Below are positions 17,384-26,179 of a DNA stretch of 64,000 nucleotides, piece after piece; position 1 is the first letter of the stretch; every line of letters starts with the position of its first letter. Made by a program: the position numbers and the translations under genes. The notes below the pieces were generated by a model. It had not been told where the DNA came from. It saw only the letters and a program-made list of their open reading frames with translations, and searched no databases. The stretch spans positions 292,104-356,103 of the forward strand of contig CAVQEG010000003.1 of the NCBI GenBank assembly GCA_963711465.1, in the 5' to 3' direction. This DNA is from CAVQEG01 sp963711465 (GTDB lineage Bacteria > Bacteroidota > Ignavibacteria > OLB7).

Positions 17384-18133
17384 TCAGCAATGCCGGGGCG
17401 GCGTCCGTTCCCGCAGTCGCCGAACGACCTGGGGCATCGCCTCGCCGCTGCTCGCGCGGATCGTTTCGTGAGCGTAGCGGCTCAGCGGCGTCTGTTCGGG
17501 GTTGACCTCGACGACGTACGCGCCCGACTCCAGCGCCGAGATGGGAATTCCCGCCGCCGGGTAAACCACTGCCGAGGTTCCTATCGAGAACAGCACGTCC
17601 GCCTCCCGGGCTCTGCCTTCGGCACGTTCGAACGCCTCGAGGGGCAGCATCTCACCGAACCAGACGACGTCGGGTCGGATGAGCCCGCCGCACGCGCACC
17701 GGGGAACGTCGTGCGTCGTGAGCAGCGCTTCGTCGTCGTACCGCCGGTGACACGTCTGACAGTAGTTGCGGCGAATGTTCCCGTGCAACTCGATCACCTC
17801 TGATGACCCCGCATCGGCGTGCAGTCCGTCGATGTTCTGCGTGAGCACCGTGACCCGCGGCACGAATTCCTCCAGTTCTGCAATGGCCCTGTGGCCCGCG
17901 TTGGGCGTGGCCTCCAGCACGACGTGGCGACGCGACTGATACCACTCCCAGACCATCTGGGGATTTGCCAGGAACGCGTCGACATTGGCGAGCTCCTCGG
18001 GACTGAACTTCGACCAGAGGCCATCGCTGGCGCGGAACGTCGCCACACCGCTTTCGGCCGAGACGCCTGCGCCGGTGAAGGCGACGACCGTCCGGGCGGC
18101 GGCGAGACGCTGGAGGAGAATTCCGGAGATCAT
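17384..18133 (-). CDS. cobB: NAD-dependent protein deacylase (sirtuin, CobB type)
   Basis: A protein of 249 residues. Sirtuins remove acyl groups from lysines using NAD+. NAD-binding motifs are FTGAGVSAESGVATFRASDGLW (residues about 19-40) in the Rossmann fold, TQNIDGLHADAG (near 97) and the catalytic-His segment ELHGNI (near 113). A Zn-binding Cys4 cluster is visible as YCQTC ... CACGG (near 123-150). VVWFGEMLP and GTSAVVYPAAGIP complete the family pattern. The ATG overlaps the stop of the upstream glycosyltransferase gene by 4 bp (ATGA), so the two are translationally coupled. They are convergent with the MFS gene. Confidence 0.95.
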   Translation of the reverse strand: MISGILLQRLAAARTVVAFTGAGVSAESGVATFRASDGLWSKFSPEELANVDAFLANPQMVWEWYQSRRHVVLEATPNAGHRAIAELEEFVPRVTVLTQNIDGLHADAGSSEVIELHGNIRRNYCQTCHRRYDDEALLTTHDVPRCACGGLIRPDVVWFGEMLPLEAFERAEGRAREADVLFSIGTSAVVYPAAGIPISALESGAYVVEVNPEQTPLSRYAHETIRASSGEAMPQVVRRLRERTPPRHC

Positions 18134-19260
18134 GACGTACCCTTCCGGCGATGTCCCGGATCGTCGATCGCCCGCTCGATGACCGCCGCGATGGTCGCGG
18201 CGGTCTTCTCCCAGGTGAGCGATCGAGCGAATTCAAGCGCGTTGTGGCGGAAGCGTTCACGCAGTTCGTCGTCGTCGAGCAGTCGGACGAGCGCGGCGGC
18301 GAGCGCATCGATATCGCCGTAGGGGTAGAGCAGTCCGGTCTTCTCGTGGATTACCGAGTCGCGCAGCCCGGGCGAATCCGCGGCGATGGCGGGAGTCCCG
18401 CAGGCATTGGCTTCCACATTCACGATTCCCCATCCTTCTTTCATCGAGGGATTGACGACCACCCAGATCTGCTGCAGCAGCCGCAGCTTCTCCTCTTCGG
18501 AAACGAATCCTGTGAAGCGAACCGCGTCGGCCACGCCGAGTTCGACGGTGAGGCGTTCGAGTTCCGACTGAAACGATCCGCGTCCGATGATCACGAGCTC
18601 TGCGTCCGGGAGCTGTGTACGAACACGGGCGAAGGCACGGACGACGTGATCGACGCTCTTGTAGCGCTTGAGCCGACCGAAGTATCCGATCGACGGATGC
18701 GGGCTCTTTGGAACACCGGTGGGGTGGAGGCGATCGTGATCGATGGCGTTGAGCGCGAGGGTGAAGTGACTGCGATCGAAGCCGCGGGAGACGAATTCCT
18801 CCAGCGTCGACTGCGAGACGACGACGATCGGCACGCGTCGATAGACGACGTCGACGAGTTTCTCGGCGATGAAGACGTAGCTGCCGGCGACGGGGCCGGC
18901 TTCACGGAAGATCGAGCTGCCGAAGAAGTGGTGGCTGAGTGCGACGATCGGTTCGCGGACGTAGAGCGGGGTGTAGAAGGGAATCTTGTTGATGTCGTCG
19001 ACCACGACGTCGACGCGACCGCGGAAGAGCTTCCAGTAGTACCAGGGAACGCTGAAGTTGAATGTGCTTCTGGAGCCGCGGCGAACGATGCGGATGCCAT
19101 CGAGCACCTCATCGCGCGCGGCGCCGTGGTATCCGCAGCACAGCAGCGTGACCTCGTGGCCCATCGCGGCGATCCGGCGGAACGTCTCACGAAGGTGCGA
19201 CTCGGCCCCACCCGCCAGCGGATTGGTCCAGTCCTGCCAGTTGATGACCAGGATGTTCAT
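18130..19260 (-). CDS. Glycosyltransferase family 4 (GT-B fold)
   Basis: A protein of 376 residues. It has the N-terminal acceptor-side motif NPLAGGAESHLRETFRRIAAMGHEV (residues about 14-38). The C-terminal GT4 donor domain carries SIGYFGRLKRYKSVDHVVRAF, ELVIIGRGS and the EX7E element EGWGIVNVEANACGTPAIA. Such enzymes transfer sugars from nucleotide donors to cell-surface glycans or lipids; the specific sugar and acceptor are unknown. It is coupled to the downstream sirtuin by a 4-bp overlap. No polysaccharide cluster surrounds it. Confidence 0.92.
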   Translation of the reverse strand: MNILVINWQDWTNPLAGGAESHLRETFRRIAAMGHEVTLLCCGYHGAARDEVLDGIRIVRRGSRSTFNFSVPWYYWKLFRGRVDVVVDDINKIPFYTPLYVREPIVALSHHFFGSSIFREAGPVAGSYVFIAEKLVDVVYRRVPIVVVSQSTLEEFVSRGFDRSHFTLALNAIDHDRLHPTGVPKSPHPSIGYFGRLKRYKSVDHVVRAFARVRTQLPDAELVIIGRGSFQSELERLTVELGVADAVRFTGFVSEEEKLRLLQQIWVVVNPSMKEGWGIVNVEANACGTPAIAADSPGLRDSVIHEKTGLLYPYGDIDALAAALVRLLDDDELRERFRHNALEFARSLTWEKTAATIAAVIERAIDDPGHRRKGTS

Positions 19261-19353
19261 CGAGGGTGATCGATTCGAATGCGGCGTGTGGAACGTTGAT
19301 TGTTTCGCATGTTGCGGGCGACGTCACACACGCAGTACACGGAGGGAACCTGC

Positions 19354-19623
19354 ATGCTGAGCATCATCGGAGCGATCATCGTCGGAGCGATTATCGGGTG
19401 GCTGGCGAGCATTCTGGCGAAGACCAACGACCAGATGGGTTGTCTCTGGAACATCGTGGTCGGCATCCTGGGTGCTGCGCTCGGCAGCTGGCTTGCGCGC
19501 GTGCTCTTCGACATCGAGCCGAAGAGCACGTTCAGTCTGCGCGGGTTTCTCATCGGAATCGCCGGCGCGGTCGTGCTGATACTGCTGCTGCGGGGCATCG
19601 GAATTCTCCGCCGCGACCGGTAG
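19354..19623 (+). CDS. GlsB/YeaQ/YmgE-family small membrane protein
   Basis: A protein of 89 residues with three hydrophobic helices rich in Gly. MLSIIGAIIVGAIIGWLAS and GCLWNIVVGILGAALGSWLA are hallmarks of the transglycosylase-associated/GlsB family. These inner-membrane proteins are linked to envelope or general stress, but no activity is established. The start at 19354 is supported by GGAGGG 11 nt upstream, one of the few good Shine-Dalgarno sequences in the window. A longer in-frame start is unlikely. Confidence 0.88.
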   Translation: MLSIIGAIIVGAIIGWLASILAKTNDQMGCLWNIVVGILGAALGSWLARVLFDIEPKSTFSLRGFLIGIAGAVVLILLLRGIGILRRDR

Positions 19624-19671
19624 CTCCCGAGAGTGTACGGGGGCGAATTCGACACACCACCTTTCTGCACG

Positions 19672-21054
19672 CTACAGCCGGAGTCTCGGTTTGACGATGC
19701 CGAGACTCTTCATCTGCTTCGAAAGCGTCGAGCGGTCGATATCCAGCTCGGAGGCGGCGCGGGTGATGTTCCACTCGTGCCGGTCGAGGATGCGGATCAG
19801 CTCTTCCTTCTTGGTCTGCCGGGCGAGCATCTGCACGTCGTTGTAGTCGCGGACGACGGTCATGTCGCTGGGGGTGACCGACTCGCTTCGCTCGATCACC
19901 CGGGCCACATCGGTGTGTTCGATGAGTTCGGTGCTGGTCATCACCGCCATTGCCTCCACAGCCCGTCGCAGCTCGCGGATATTGCCCGGCCAGCGTTGAC
20001 GTTCCAGTATCTCGATGGCCGAATCCGACAGGCGCTTTGCGGGCAGATCGCTGCGGCCGGTGAAGTCCTCGAGGAAGTGCCGCGCCAGCGGTTCGATGTC
20101 GTCGCGACGTTCCCGCAGCGGCGGGACGGTAATCTCGATGCCGCGGAGACGGTAGAAGAGATCCTCGCGGAAGGTCCGTTCGCGCGCCGCTTCCAGCAGG
20201 TTCCGGTTCGTCGCTGACACGACGCGGACATCGACGTCATCGGCGTTGACGGCGCCGAGGCGGCGCACCGACTGGGAATCGAGCACGTGGAGGAATTTCG
20301 CCTGGAGTTCGATGGGGAACTCTCCGATCTCATCGAGGAACAGCGTGCCGCCGCTGGCCGACTGGATGAGTCCCTGCTTGGCATCGGCTGCGCCGGTGAA
20401 CGCCCCTTTCGTATGACCGAAGAGTTCGCTCTCGAACATGGTCGAGGGGATGTTGGGCACATCGATGACGACGAAGGGCCTGGCGCTTCGGGGACTGAGC
20501 GCGTGCACGGCGCGGGCGAGCACATCCTTGCCGACGCCGGTTTCGCCGGTGAGCAGCACGGAGATGCGGGAGCGGGCGCACATCTCGACCTCTTCGAGCA
20601 CGCGGCGGAGTTCGGCACTGCGACCGATCACGCCGATATCGCGAAAGCGATCCATGTCGGAGGCGGTGACGCTCTGGTCGCGGATCTGCTCGAGGGCTGC
20701 CTCGACGGCCGAGAGGATCTCCTCGCGACCCGATCCCTTATAGATATAGTTCGTCGCGCCGCTCTTCATGGCGCGCACCACCAGATCGATCGAATTCTCC
20801 CCGGTAAGCATGATCACGGGCACCGAGGGATGGGCGCGCACGACCTGCTCGAGCGTCTCGAGTCCGCTGATGCCGGGCATTCGGACATCGAGCAGGGCGA
20901 GGGTGACGTCGCGTCCATGCTCGCTGAGCCGCTCGAGTCCCTTCGAGCCGTTCGAGGCGGTCATTGTCCGGTAGCCGGCCGATTCGAGCTGTTCGGTCAT
21001 GGCGTCGAGAAACGCCGAATCGTCATCGATCAGCAGGATCAGAGGAGCTTCCAT
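19672..21054 (-). CDS. Sigma-54-dependent response regulator (NtrC family)
   Basis: A protein of 460 residues. Residues 1-120 form a receiver domain with the acidic pocket DDD near 10 and the phosphorylated Asp in ALLDVRMPG (near 55). The AAA+ domain (about 145-380) has Walker A LLTGETGVGKD, the sigma-54-contacting GAFTGA loop (GHTKGAFTGAADAKQG), Walker B GGTLFLDEIGEF and the arginine-finger region FREDLFYRLRG. A Fis-type HTH ends the protein (NITRAASELDIDRSTLSKQMKSLGI). It activates sigma-54 promoters once phosphorylated, probably by a distant kinase. It is divergent from the ncRNA at 21.3 kb and is a candidate regulator of it only by proximity. Confidence 0.95.
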   Translation of the reverse strand: MEAPLILLIDDDSAFLDAMTEQLESAGYRTMTASNGSKGLERLSEHGRDVTLALLDVRMPGISGLETLEQVVRAHPSVPVIMLTGENSIDLVVRAMKSGATNYIYKGSGREEILSAVEAALEQIRDQSVTASDMDRFRDIGVIGRSAELRRVLEEVEMCARSRISVLLTGETGVGKDVLARAVHALSPRSARPFVVIDVPNIPSTMFESELFGHTKGAFTGAADAKQGLIQSASGGTLFLDEIGEFPIELQAKFLHVLDSQSVRRLGAVNADDVDVRVVSATNRNLLEAARERTFREDLFYRLRGIEITVPPLRERRDDIEPLARHFLEDFTGRSDLPAKRLSDSAIEILERQRWPGNIRELRRAVEAMAVMTSTELIEHTDVARVIERSESVTPSDMTVVRDYNDVQMLARQTKKEELIRILDRHEWNITRAASELDIDRSTLSKQMKSLGIVKPRLRL

Positions 21055-21247
21055 GCGGTCGTCTGTGTCGATCTGGAAGGAGGGAACTTGGCGTGGCGTG
21101 CGGCCGGGAGCCGGGAACCCGTGGGCAGGTACAAGCCTTCAATCTACAAAGGACGCCGAAATCGTTCGGGAGATTGCCGCTGTACACGTCGCGGCCGCAA
21201 GGGCGGCATCGGCACCGTTGCGGCATTGCAGGTGATCGGTGGATTGG

Positions 21248-21278
21248 TTGATCAGCGCCGGCGAACTGGCTATGTTTG
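21248..21278 (+). promoter_or_regulatory. Bacteroidota-type promoter of the ncRNA
   Basis: TTG at 21248-21250 and TATGTTTG (exact TAnnTTTG) at 21271-21278 are separated by 20 nt. The predicted transcription start at about 21282-21285 coincides with the first base of a closing stem of the RNA. No open reading frame begins at a matching distance. Confidence 0.65.
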
Positions 21279-21282
21279 TCGA

Positions 21283-21494
21283 TGGCTGTATCGATCGGCG
21301 ACGGGTTCGCCCGTCAGCCGCGACGCACGCCGGGTCGCCACGATGCCTTTATGTACTGGACCTCCCATAACAGTGTCATCGTGGAATGACGACCTTGCGC
21401 CTGCGGGTCTGGACCTCCCTGTAGGCCATGGCGCTGCGGATACAGTTCGATCATGAGCGGGAAGACACCACGCTGACCGCTCATGATTTTTTTT
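21283..21494 (+). ncRNA. Unidentified structured small RNA with two identical presented loops
   Basis: A transcript of about 210 nt is bounded by a consensus promoter and an intrinsic terminator with a T8 tract. Closing stem: GGCTGTATC (21284-21292) with GATACAGTT (21439-21447). Hairpin A: 21296-21320, a UUCG tetraloop on GACGGG/CCCGTC. Hairpin B: 21320-21338, GCGAC/GTCGC. Hairpin C: CCACGATG (21338-21345) with CATCGTGG (21377-21384), and an inner stem TTATG/CATAA. Hairpin D: GCCTGC-GGG (21399-21407) with CCC-T-GTAGGC (21417-21426). Hairpins C and D both contain CTGGACCTCCC (21356-21366 and 21409-21419), largely in their loops. It lacks the conserved motifs of SRP RNA, tmRNA and RNase P. It could be a free sRNA or a leader of the OmpA-like gene 109 nt downstream. 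Confidence 0.65.
21450..21494 (+). terminator. Rho-independent terminator of the ncRNA
   Basis: ATCATGAGCGG (21450-21460) and CCGCTCATGAT (21477-21487) form an 11-bp perfect stem followed by eight T residues (21487-21494). It is the only textbook intrinsic terminator in the window. It lies upstream of the OmpA-like gene, so it ends the ncRNA or attenuates that gene. Confidence 0.85.
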
Positions 21495-21602
21495 GTCCTG
21501 TCGGTGCGCCCTTTCGCCACCTCGGCACGTCCTTTTCGGTGTGACAAGTTGTGGTACTTCCGCCAATTTCTCCCTGCTTTGGTAACTTCGACGTTCTGTT
21601 TC

Positions 21603-23309
21603 ATGGTAGAATTCGCTTCCGACCACGTCGTGCGTCGGCCACCTCGGTTCCTCCTCAGAGGCGCTCCGGTCGGGTCGGTACGGCGGGTCGTCCGCAGATC
21701 GATTCACACCGTTGTCCCGGTGACGCTCCGAGGTGTCGCCGCGATGCTCCTGACGCTGTTCGCCGGCGTCGGGATGCTTCGGGCGCAGGATGGCGCGGTA
21801 CGTGAAAATCTGGGTCCGACGGTCAACTCCGCCGCAGTCGAACTGCTTCCGGTGATCGCTCCGGACGGCTCCCGACTCTACTTCGATCGCAAGTACGACT
21901 CCGCGAACGTGGGCGGAGCGGACGATCCCGACGACATCTGGGTGTCCGCGCTTCAGAGCGATGGTTCGTGGGGACCGGCGAGGAACCTCGGCAGTCCGCT
22001 CAATTCGACCGGGTCCGACGTTCTCTACTGGATCTCCAGCGACGGCTCCTCCGCACTGATCTACAGCGATGCGCTCGTCGCACGTGGCGGACTCGGTCTT
22101 GGAATCGCCGAACACGACACCAGCGGCTGGCATACGCCGCGCCCCATCACCGTCGATGGCGTCACGTCGCTCGGCGAGTACTACTACGCCTTCATTTCCC
22201 CCGACGAACGCCGCCTGCTGCTTGCCTACGCGCCCGACTCTTCGAAGCCCGAGAACCTCGATCTGTTCGTCGCCGAGCGCAGCGGCACCGATCCCTACGC
22301 GTGGAGACGGCCCCGGCCGCTCGATGCGCTGAACACCCCGAAGTACGACGCGGCACCCATGCTCGCGCCGGACAACCGGACGCTCTACTTCCTCTCCGAT
22401 GGCCAGCGGGGACTCGGCGGTACCGATCTCTACATGAGCCGTCGCACTCCGGGCTCCTGGTTCGCCTGGTCGAAGCCGGTGAACCTTGGTGCGGTGATCA
22501 ATACGATGGGCTCGGAGGCCTCGGCCGCAGTCGATGCGGCTGGTGAGTGGATCTACGTCAGCGGCAGTTCCCACGGCGGTTCGTCCTACGGTGCCTCCGA
22601 CATCTATCGACTGAAGCTGCCCGACTCGCTGCGCCCGCTGCCGTCGGTGCTCGTTCGCGGGCAGCTCGTCGGCCCGTCCGGCGGTGTACGCGGACTCGTC
22701 CGCGCCGAACACGACGGGTCCGAGGTGGCATCGACCGCGAGCGATTCGAGTGGACGCTTCCTCATGGTGCTCTCGCCCGGTGCCGAGTACCACCTCACCG
22801 GCTGGGCCGATGGTTTCGAAGAAACCGACGCGAACGTGAACCTCGGTCCGGACAGCGGCGAGATCGAGCTGACACTGCGGCTGGTGGGAGAAGGGGAAAT
22901 CGTCGATGCCTCCGGCGACCACGCCCCGCCGCCGACGGTTGTCGAACAGGTCGCATTTTCCAGCGGAAGCGCGACAGTCGGGCGCAGCGGTGAGCGTACG
23001 CTCAAACGCGTGGTCGCCGCTTACCGACGGATCCCCGGCAGCTATCTGCGTCGCGTCGAACTCGTCGGTCATACCGATGCGATCGGCGATTCGCTGACAA
23101 ACCTTCGTCTCAGTCGAGAGCGTGTGCAAAGCGTTCGCCGCTGGCTCGAATCCCACGGGATCGAGTCGGGAGCGGTGATCGAGCGCGCGCTCGGAGAGCG
23201 CGAACCGGTGGCGAGCAATTCGACACCGTCGGGTCGAGCGCGCAATCGGCGAGTCGATATCGTCGTCCGCGCGTCGCCCCGATCCCGTTCGCCCGAACAG
23301 GGTGGGTGA
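21603..23309 (+). CDS. PD40/WD40-like repeat protein with C-terminal OmpA domain
   Basis: A protein of 568 residues. An unusually long basic N-region precedes the hydrophobic segment MLLTLFAGVGMLRAQ, a signal peptide. Residues about 60-340 contain PD40/TolB-type propeller blades (APDGSRLYFDRKYD, SPDERRLLLAYAPD, APDNRTLYFLSDG, GGTDLYMSRR). A carboxypeptidase-regulatory-like Ig fold follows (about 345-420). The OmpA-like peptidoglycan-binding domain (about 440-560) has VAFSSGSATV, VELVGHTDAIGDSLTNLRLSRERV and RARNRRVDIVV. It probably lies in the outer membrane or periplasm, tethered to peptidoglycan. Such architectures are common in Bacteroidota. The start may lie 120 bp upstream, but that would fall on the ncRNA terminator. 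Confidence 0.88.
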   Translation: MVEFASDHVVRRPPRFLLRGAPVGSVRRVVRRSIHTVVPVTLRGVAAMLLTLFAGVGMLRAQDGAVRENLGPTVNSAAVELLPVIAPDGSRLYFDRKYDSANVGGADDPDDIWVSALQSDGSWGPARNLGSPLNSTGSDVLYWISSDGSSALIYSDALVARGGLGLGIAEHDTSGWHTPRPITVDGVTSLGEYYYAFISPDERRLLLAYAPDSSKPENLDLFVAERSGTDPYAWRRPRPLDALNTPKYDAAPMLAPDNRTLYFLSDGQRGLGGTDLYMSRRTPGSWFAWSKPVNLGAVINTMGSEASAAVDAAGEWIYVSGSSHGGSSYGASDIYRLKLPDSLRPLPSVLVRGQLVGPSGGVRGLVRAEHDGSEVASTASDSSGRFLMVLSPGAEYHLTGWADGFEETDANVNLGPDSGEIELTLRLVGEGEIVDASGDHAPPPTVVEQVAFSSGSATVGRSGERTLKRVVAAYRRIPGSYLRRVELVGHTDAIGDSLTNLRLSRERVQSVRRWLESHGIESGAVIERALGEREPVASNSTPSGRARNRRVDIVVRASPRSRSPEQGG

Positions 23310-23389
23310 AGGCGTCGCGGGGATTCGATTGAAGAATTCACACACACGTATTTGACGGTTGTCGAAATACTCACGGAGAGCACATAGCG

Positions 23390-25237
23390 ATGGCGACAGA
23401 CATTCTGATGCCGAAAATGGGGGAGTCGGTTACCGAAGGAACGATCCTTCGCTGGCTGAAGCAGCCGGGCGACTCGGTCGAGCGCGATGAGATCATCGCC
23501 GAGATCTCGACCGACAAGGTCGACACGGAAATCCCCTCACCGTCCAGCGGTACGCTGCTGGAAATTCTGGCGCAGCCGGATGAGACCGTTGAGGTGGGGA
23601 GCGTGATCGCCCGGCTTGGCGAGCCCAACGAAGCGACGGGCGGCGCGGCGTCTGCTCCATCCGGTGGTGATGCCGCCGCCTCGGCGCCGGCCGCAGACGA
23701 ACCTCCGGCAGTCGAGTCCGGGGCAACCAAGCCCCCGGCGCCGACTCCTGCCGCCTCCGCACCCGAACAGTCCGCAGCTCCGGCGGCTGCACCCGCCGGT
23801 GGCGGTGAGCGCACGCCGATCCTGATGCCGAAGATGGGCGAATCCGTGACCGAGGGAACCATCCTCCGTTGGGCAAAGCAGCCGGGCGATGCCGTTGAAC
23901 GCGATGAAATCCTTGCGGAGATCTCCACCGACAAGGTCGATACCGAGATCCCGTCGCCGGTCGCCGGCACGCTCGTCGAGATCGTCGCCAACGAAGGTGA
24001 CACTGTCGAGGTCGGCAATACCATCGCCTACCTCTCGACCGGTGCGGCCGGCGGTACGGGTGCCGGACAGAAGAGCGCCAGTGCTCCGGCTGCATCGGCA
24101 CAACCCTCGGCGCTGACCCCGAAACCAGCGCCATCCACCGCAGCCGCTCCGACGGCCTCCAACGGCGCGACGACCAACGGCCAGCACAGAATCGATGCTC
24201 CGGGTCCGTCACCGGCCGAGCCCGTCGCTGTCGGCGAGGCGGGTCCCATTCCCCGCATGAGCAACGGCCGGTTCTACTCGCCGCTGGTCCGTTCCATCGC
24301 CGAGACTGAAGGTGTGTCGTTGGGCGAACTCGATGCGATCTCGGGAAGCGGACGCGAGGGACGCGTGACGAAGGACGACGTGCTGTCGTATTTGAAGAAT
24401 CGTCCGACCGCCCCGGCGCGTGTTGCACCGCAACCGCAACCGCAGCCCCAGCAGCCGAAGCGGACGCCACCGGCGGCGCCGCAGCCGCTCTCCCGCCCCG
24501 CCTCCGAACTGCAGCGCGAGTACGGCCCCGATGTCGAAGTGATCCCGATGGACCGCATGCGTCAGCTGATCGCCGAGCACATGGTGCGCTCGAAGCATAC
24601 CTCGCCGCACGTCAGCGAGGTGGGCGAGGCCGACGTCACGTCGCTGGTCCGGCTTCGCGAGTCGCTCAAGAATGAATTCAAAACCCAGGAAGGCGTCGCG
24701 CTCACCTACACCACGTTCTTCATCGCTGCGGTGGCAAAGGCCCTGCGCGAGAATCCGTGGGTGAACGCGTCGGTCGAGGGGACGAACATCATCGTCAAGA
24801 AGCATGTCAACGTCGGCATGGCCACGGCGCTTCCCGACGGCAACCTGATCGTACCGGTGATCAAGGACGCCGACCGGATGAACCTGCGCGGCATCGCCCA
24901 CGCCGTGCACGATCTGGCATCGCGGGCGCGCAACAAGCAGCTGACGCCGGATGAGATCGCGGGCGGCACGTTCACGCTGACCAACTACGGCGTCTTCGGT
25001 CTGCTGCATGGCGCGCCGATCATCAGCCAGCCGCAGGTGGCGATCCTCGGTACCGGTGCAATTCAGAAGCGTCCCATGGTGCATGAGATCGACGGCGACG
25101 ACGTGGTGGTGATCCGCTCGATGGTCTACCTGTCGCTCTCACACGACCATCGGATCATCGACGGCCTGCTCGGCGGCAAGTTCCTCTCCGACGTCATCGC
25201 CAACCTGCAGGGGTTCGGCCCCGATACCACGGTTTGA
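23390..25237 (+). CDS. 2-oxo acid dehydrogenase E2 (dihydrolipoyl acyltransferase) with two lipoyl domains
   Basis: A protein of 615 residues. Two lipoyl domains (about 1-77 and 141-216) each carry the lipoylated Lys in EISTDKVDTEIPSP (K43 and K182). They are separated by Ala/Pro linkers. A peripheral subunit-binding domain (about 295-335) has SPLVRSIAETEGVSL and GREGRVTKDDVLSYL. The catalytic domain (about 380-615) ends with the active-site HDHRIIDGLLGG. It transfers acyl groups to CoA in a pyruvate, 2-oxoglutarate or branched-chain complex; E1 and E3 are not in the window, so the substrate is open. lipA follows after 28 bp and supplies the cofactor, which explains the pairing. Confidence 0.95.
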   Translation: MATDILMPKMGESVTEGTILRWLKQPGDSVERDEIIAEISTDKVDTEIPSPSSGTLLEILAQPDETVEVGSVIARLGEPNEATGGAASAPSGGDAAASAPAADEPPAVESGATKPPAPTPAASAPEQSAAPAAAPAGGGERTPILMPKMGESVTEGTILRWAKQPGDAVERDEILAEISTDKVDTEIPSPVAGTLVEIVANEGDTVEVGNTIAYLSTGAAGGTGAGQKSASAPAASAQPSALTPKPAPSTAAAPTASNGATTNGQHRIDAPGPSPAEPVAVGEAGPIPRMSNGRFYSPLVRSIAETEGVSLGELDAISGSGREGRVTKDDVLSYLKNRPTAPARVAPQPQPQPQQPKRTPPAAPQPLSRPASELQREYGPDVEVIPMDRMRQLIAEHMVRSKHTSPHVSEVGEADVTSLVRLRESLKNEFKTQEGVALTYTTFFIAAVAKALRENPWVNASVEGTNIIVKKHVNVGMATALPDGNLIVPVIKDADRMNLRGIAHAVHDLASRARNKQLTPDEIAGGTFTLTNYGVFGLLHGAPIISQPQVAILGTGAIQKRPMVHEIDGDDVVVIRSMVYLSLSHDHRIIDGLLGGKFLSDVIANLQGFGPDTTV

Positions 25238-25265
25238 TTCGAATTCACATGGCTCCGGATTTCTC

Positions 25266-26159
25266 ATGACACAGATGCTCGATCTCCCCGTCGTCCAGCC
25301 GTCCGAGGATGCGTCCCCGGCGGTGCGACGTCCCGACTGGCTGAAGGTGAAGCTTCCGACAGGCGAGACCTACCAGATGCTTCGCGAGATGATGCGCTCC
25401 AAGGAGCTGCACACGGTCTGCGAAGAGGCACGGTGTCCGAACATGGCCGAGTGCTGGGAAGCCGGCACTGCGACGTTCATGATCCTCGGCGACACCTGCA
25501 CGCGCTCCTGTGGCTTCTGCGCGGTGAAGACGGGGCGTCCCGGAACGATCGACGAGGAGGAGCCGATGCACGTGGCCGAGGCGGTGCGCCAGATGGGCGT
25601 GCGACACGCGGTGATTACCTCGGTCAATCGCGATGAGCTCAATGACGGTGGTGCCGGTCTGTTCGCCGAGACGATCCGCCGGACACGCGAGACGAATCCG
25701 GACGTGAGCGTCGAGGTGCTCATACCGGACTTCAAGGGGGATCTCGAGCAGCTGCAGCTGATCATCGACGCGCGGCCGGACGTGCTCAACCACAACACCG
25801 AGACGGTGCCGAGTCTCTACCGGACGGTGCGGCCGCAGGGCAAGTACCACTGGACGCTCTCGATACTGAAGGAGTCGAAGCGCCAGGGGATGCGCACCAA
25901 GAGCGGAATCATGCTCGGCCTCGGCGAGGAGCGCGCCGAACTGCTGCAGACCATGCGCGACCTGGCCGAACACGGCGTCGACGTGCTGACGCTCGGACAG
26001 TATCTGCAACCGACGAAGCGCCACCTTCCGGTGGTACGCTTCATCTCACCAGCGGAATTCGACGAACTCCGCGATCTGGGGCTCGAGATGGGATTCGACC
26101 AGGTCGAGTCCGGTCCGCTCGTCCGCTCGAGCTACCACGCCGAGCGGCACGTCGCCTGA
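25266..26159 (+). CDS. lipA: Lipoyl synthase
   Basis: A protein of 297 residues. LipA inserts two sulfurs into protein-bound octanoyl groups. The auxiliary cluster motif CEEARCPNMAEC (CX4CX5C, near 46) and the radical-SAM motif CTRSCGFC (CX3CX2C, near 78) are both present, as is the C-terminal cluster-ligand motif RSSYHAE. It starts with an extension before RRPDWLKVKLP, the usual N-terminal family block. It lies 28 bp after the two-lipoyl-domain E2 gene and is almost certainly cotranscribed with it. A long hairpin lies 21 bp past the stop. Confidence 0.97.
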   Translation: MTQMLDLPVVQPSEDASPAVRRPDWLKVKLPTGETYQMLREMMRSKELHTVCEEARCPNMAECWEAGTATFMILGDTCTRSCGFCAVKTGRPGTIDEEEPMHVAEAVRQMGVRHAVITSVNRDELNDGGAGLFAETIRRTRETNPDVSVEVLIPDFKGDLEQLQLIIDARPDVLNHNTETVPSLYRTVRPQGKYHWTLSILKESKRQGMRTKSGIMLGLGEERAELLQTMRDLAEHGVDVLTLGQYLQPTKRHLPVVRFISPAEFDELRDLGLEMGFDQVESGPLVRSSYHAERHVA

Positions 26160-26179
26160 ATGCGACCGACACGCGGAGG

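Noticed and set aside
21283..21494. 6S RNA, SRP RNA, tmRNA or RNase P RNA
   Set aside because: The conserved SRP, tmRNA and RNase P sequence motifs are absent, and the fold has several separate hairpins rather than the single long bubble-bearing rod of 6S.
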